Of a DNA stretch of 64,000 nucleotides, positions 63,820 to 64,000 are shown in pieces. Position numbers and translations under genes: made by a program. The notes under the pieces were generated by a model. The model ran no database searches. It saw nothing but the letters and a program-made list of their open reading frames with translations, and was not told the DNA's origin. Within the stretch, counting starts at the first letter, position 1, and each line of letters opens with the position of its first letter. The stretch comes from Zooshikella sp050749885 (GTDB taxonomy: Bacteria; Pseudomonadota; Gammaproteobacteria; Pseudomonadales; Zooshikellaceae), in NCBI RefSeq assembly GCF_050749885.1, contig NZ_JBOIUB010000001.1, positions 682,001-746,000 of the forward strand, read 5' to 3'.

Positions 63820-64000
63820 AGCAAAGCCTAAAAATTATTCGTAAAAGGTATTACGAAAAGTATTTACGCTTTTTTCATATCGGGTGTCAGGAAAGGGTGA
63901 ATTAATTGTAGGAGTGACTTAAAGCACTTTGGATTACCACATGCTACCTGACCACTTTCAAAGTAGCTATGAGAGCCGCTAAAGTCACCGATCAATCCAC

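Noticed and set aside
1..64000. CRISPR array or prophage
   Set aside because: No regularly spaced direct repeats of 25-40 bases and no phage structural or integrase genes; the KilA-N-like gene is isolated.

Overview
The window reads as chromosomal DNA of a Gram-negative gammaproteobacterium with moderately low GC. Three things support this: an LPS export pair (LptF/LptG), a Sec accessory block (queA-tgt-yajC-secD-secF), and the order pepA-holC-unknown-valS with lptFG divergent, as in Pseudomonadales and Oceanospirillales. A marine Oceanospirillales-type organism (Zooshikella-like) is my inference from gene content and protein resemblance; nothing here proves a genus.

Region 1-19 kb is mostly housekeeping and small accessory genes on both strands. 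It holds a membrane ferredoxin-cyclase, ArfA ribosome rescue with an internal terminator, a uracil-DNA glycosylase-family protein, a VanZ/InaA-like cluster with two kinase-like paralogues, RluE, a lipoprotein metallo-beta-lactamase-fold hydrolase, an EfpL/DUF3301 pair, a GST-like protein, an M15 peptidase, PPK2, MgsA, PAP2, a thioredoxin-fold protein, an enoyl-CoA isomerase-like protein and a ferredoxin reductase.

Region 19.5-27 kb carries class I fumarase, a ComFB-like protein and an Ro60 orthologue (rsr). The 410 bases after rsr hold what I read as a tandem array of four Y-RNA-like genes. All share one secondary-structure plan, and the third carries a tRNA mimic in circularly permuted order (T arm, closed acceptor stem, D arm). 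This is the most interesting feature of the window. An oxidoreductase, an HxlR regulator and a FabF-like ketosynthase follow.

Region 27-42.6 kb is an accessory stretch. It has secreted orphans, an extradiol dioxygenase, a YHYH protein, an alpha/beta hydrolase, a small putative MITE, a ToxR/ToxS-like regulatory pair next to a divergent secreted protein with three 10-bp phased repeats between them, a 956-residue twin-arginine substrate with a long hydrophobic core followed by its own TatA, and a GlmS-like enzyme divergent from a TrmB-family regulator.

Region 42.6-64 kb returns to core genes: valS, holC, pepA, lptF, lptG, an RDD protein, a KilA-N-like protein, a chemoreceptor with a haem-binding motif, two small genes shorter than 60 codons, tRNA-Leu(CAA), queA, tgt, yajC, secD, secF and a short-chain dehydrogenase. 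Short hairpins with TATACCC/GGGTATA arms recur in intergenic DNA.
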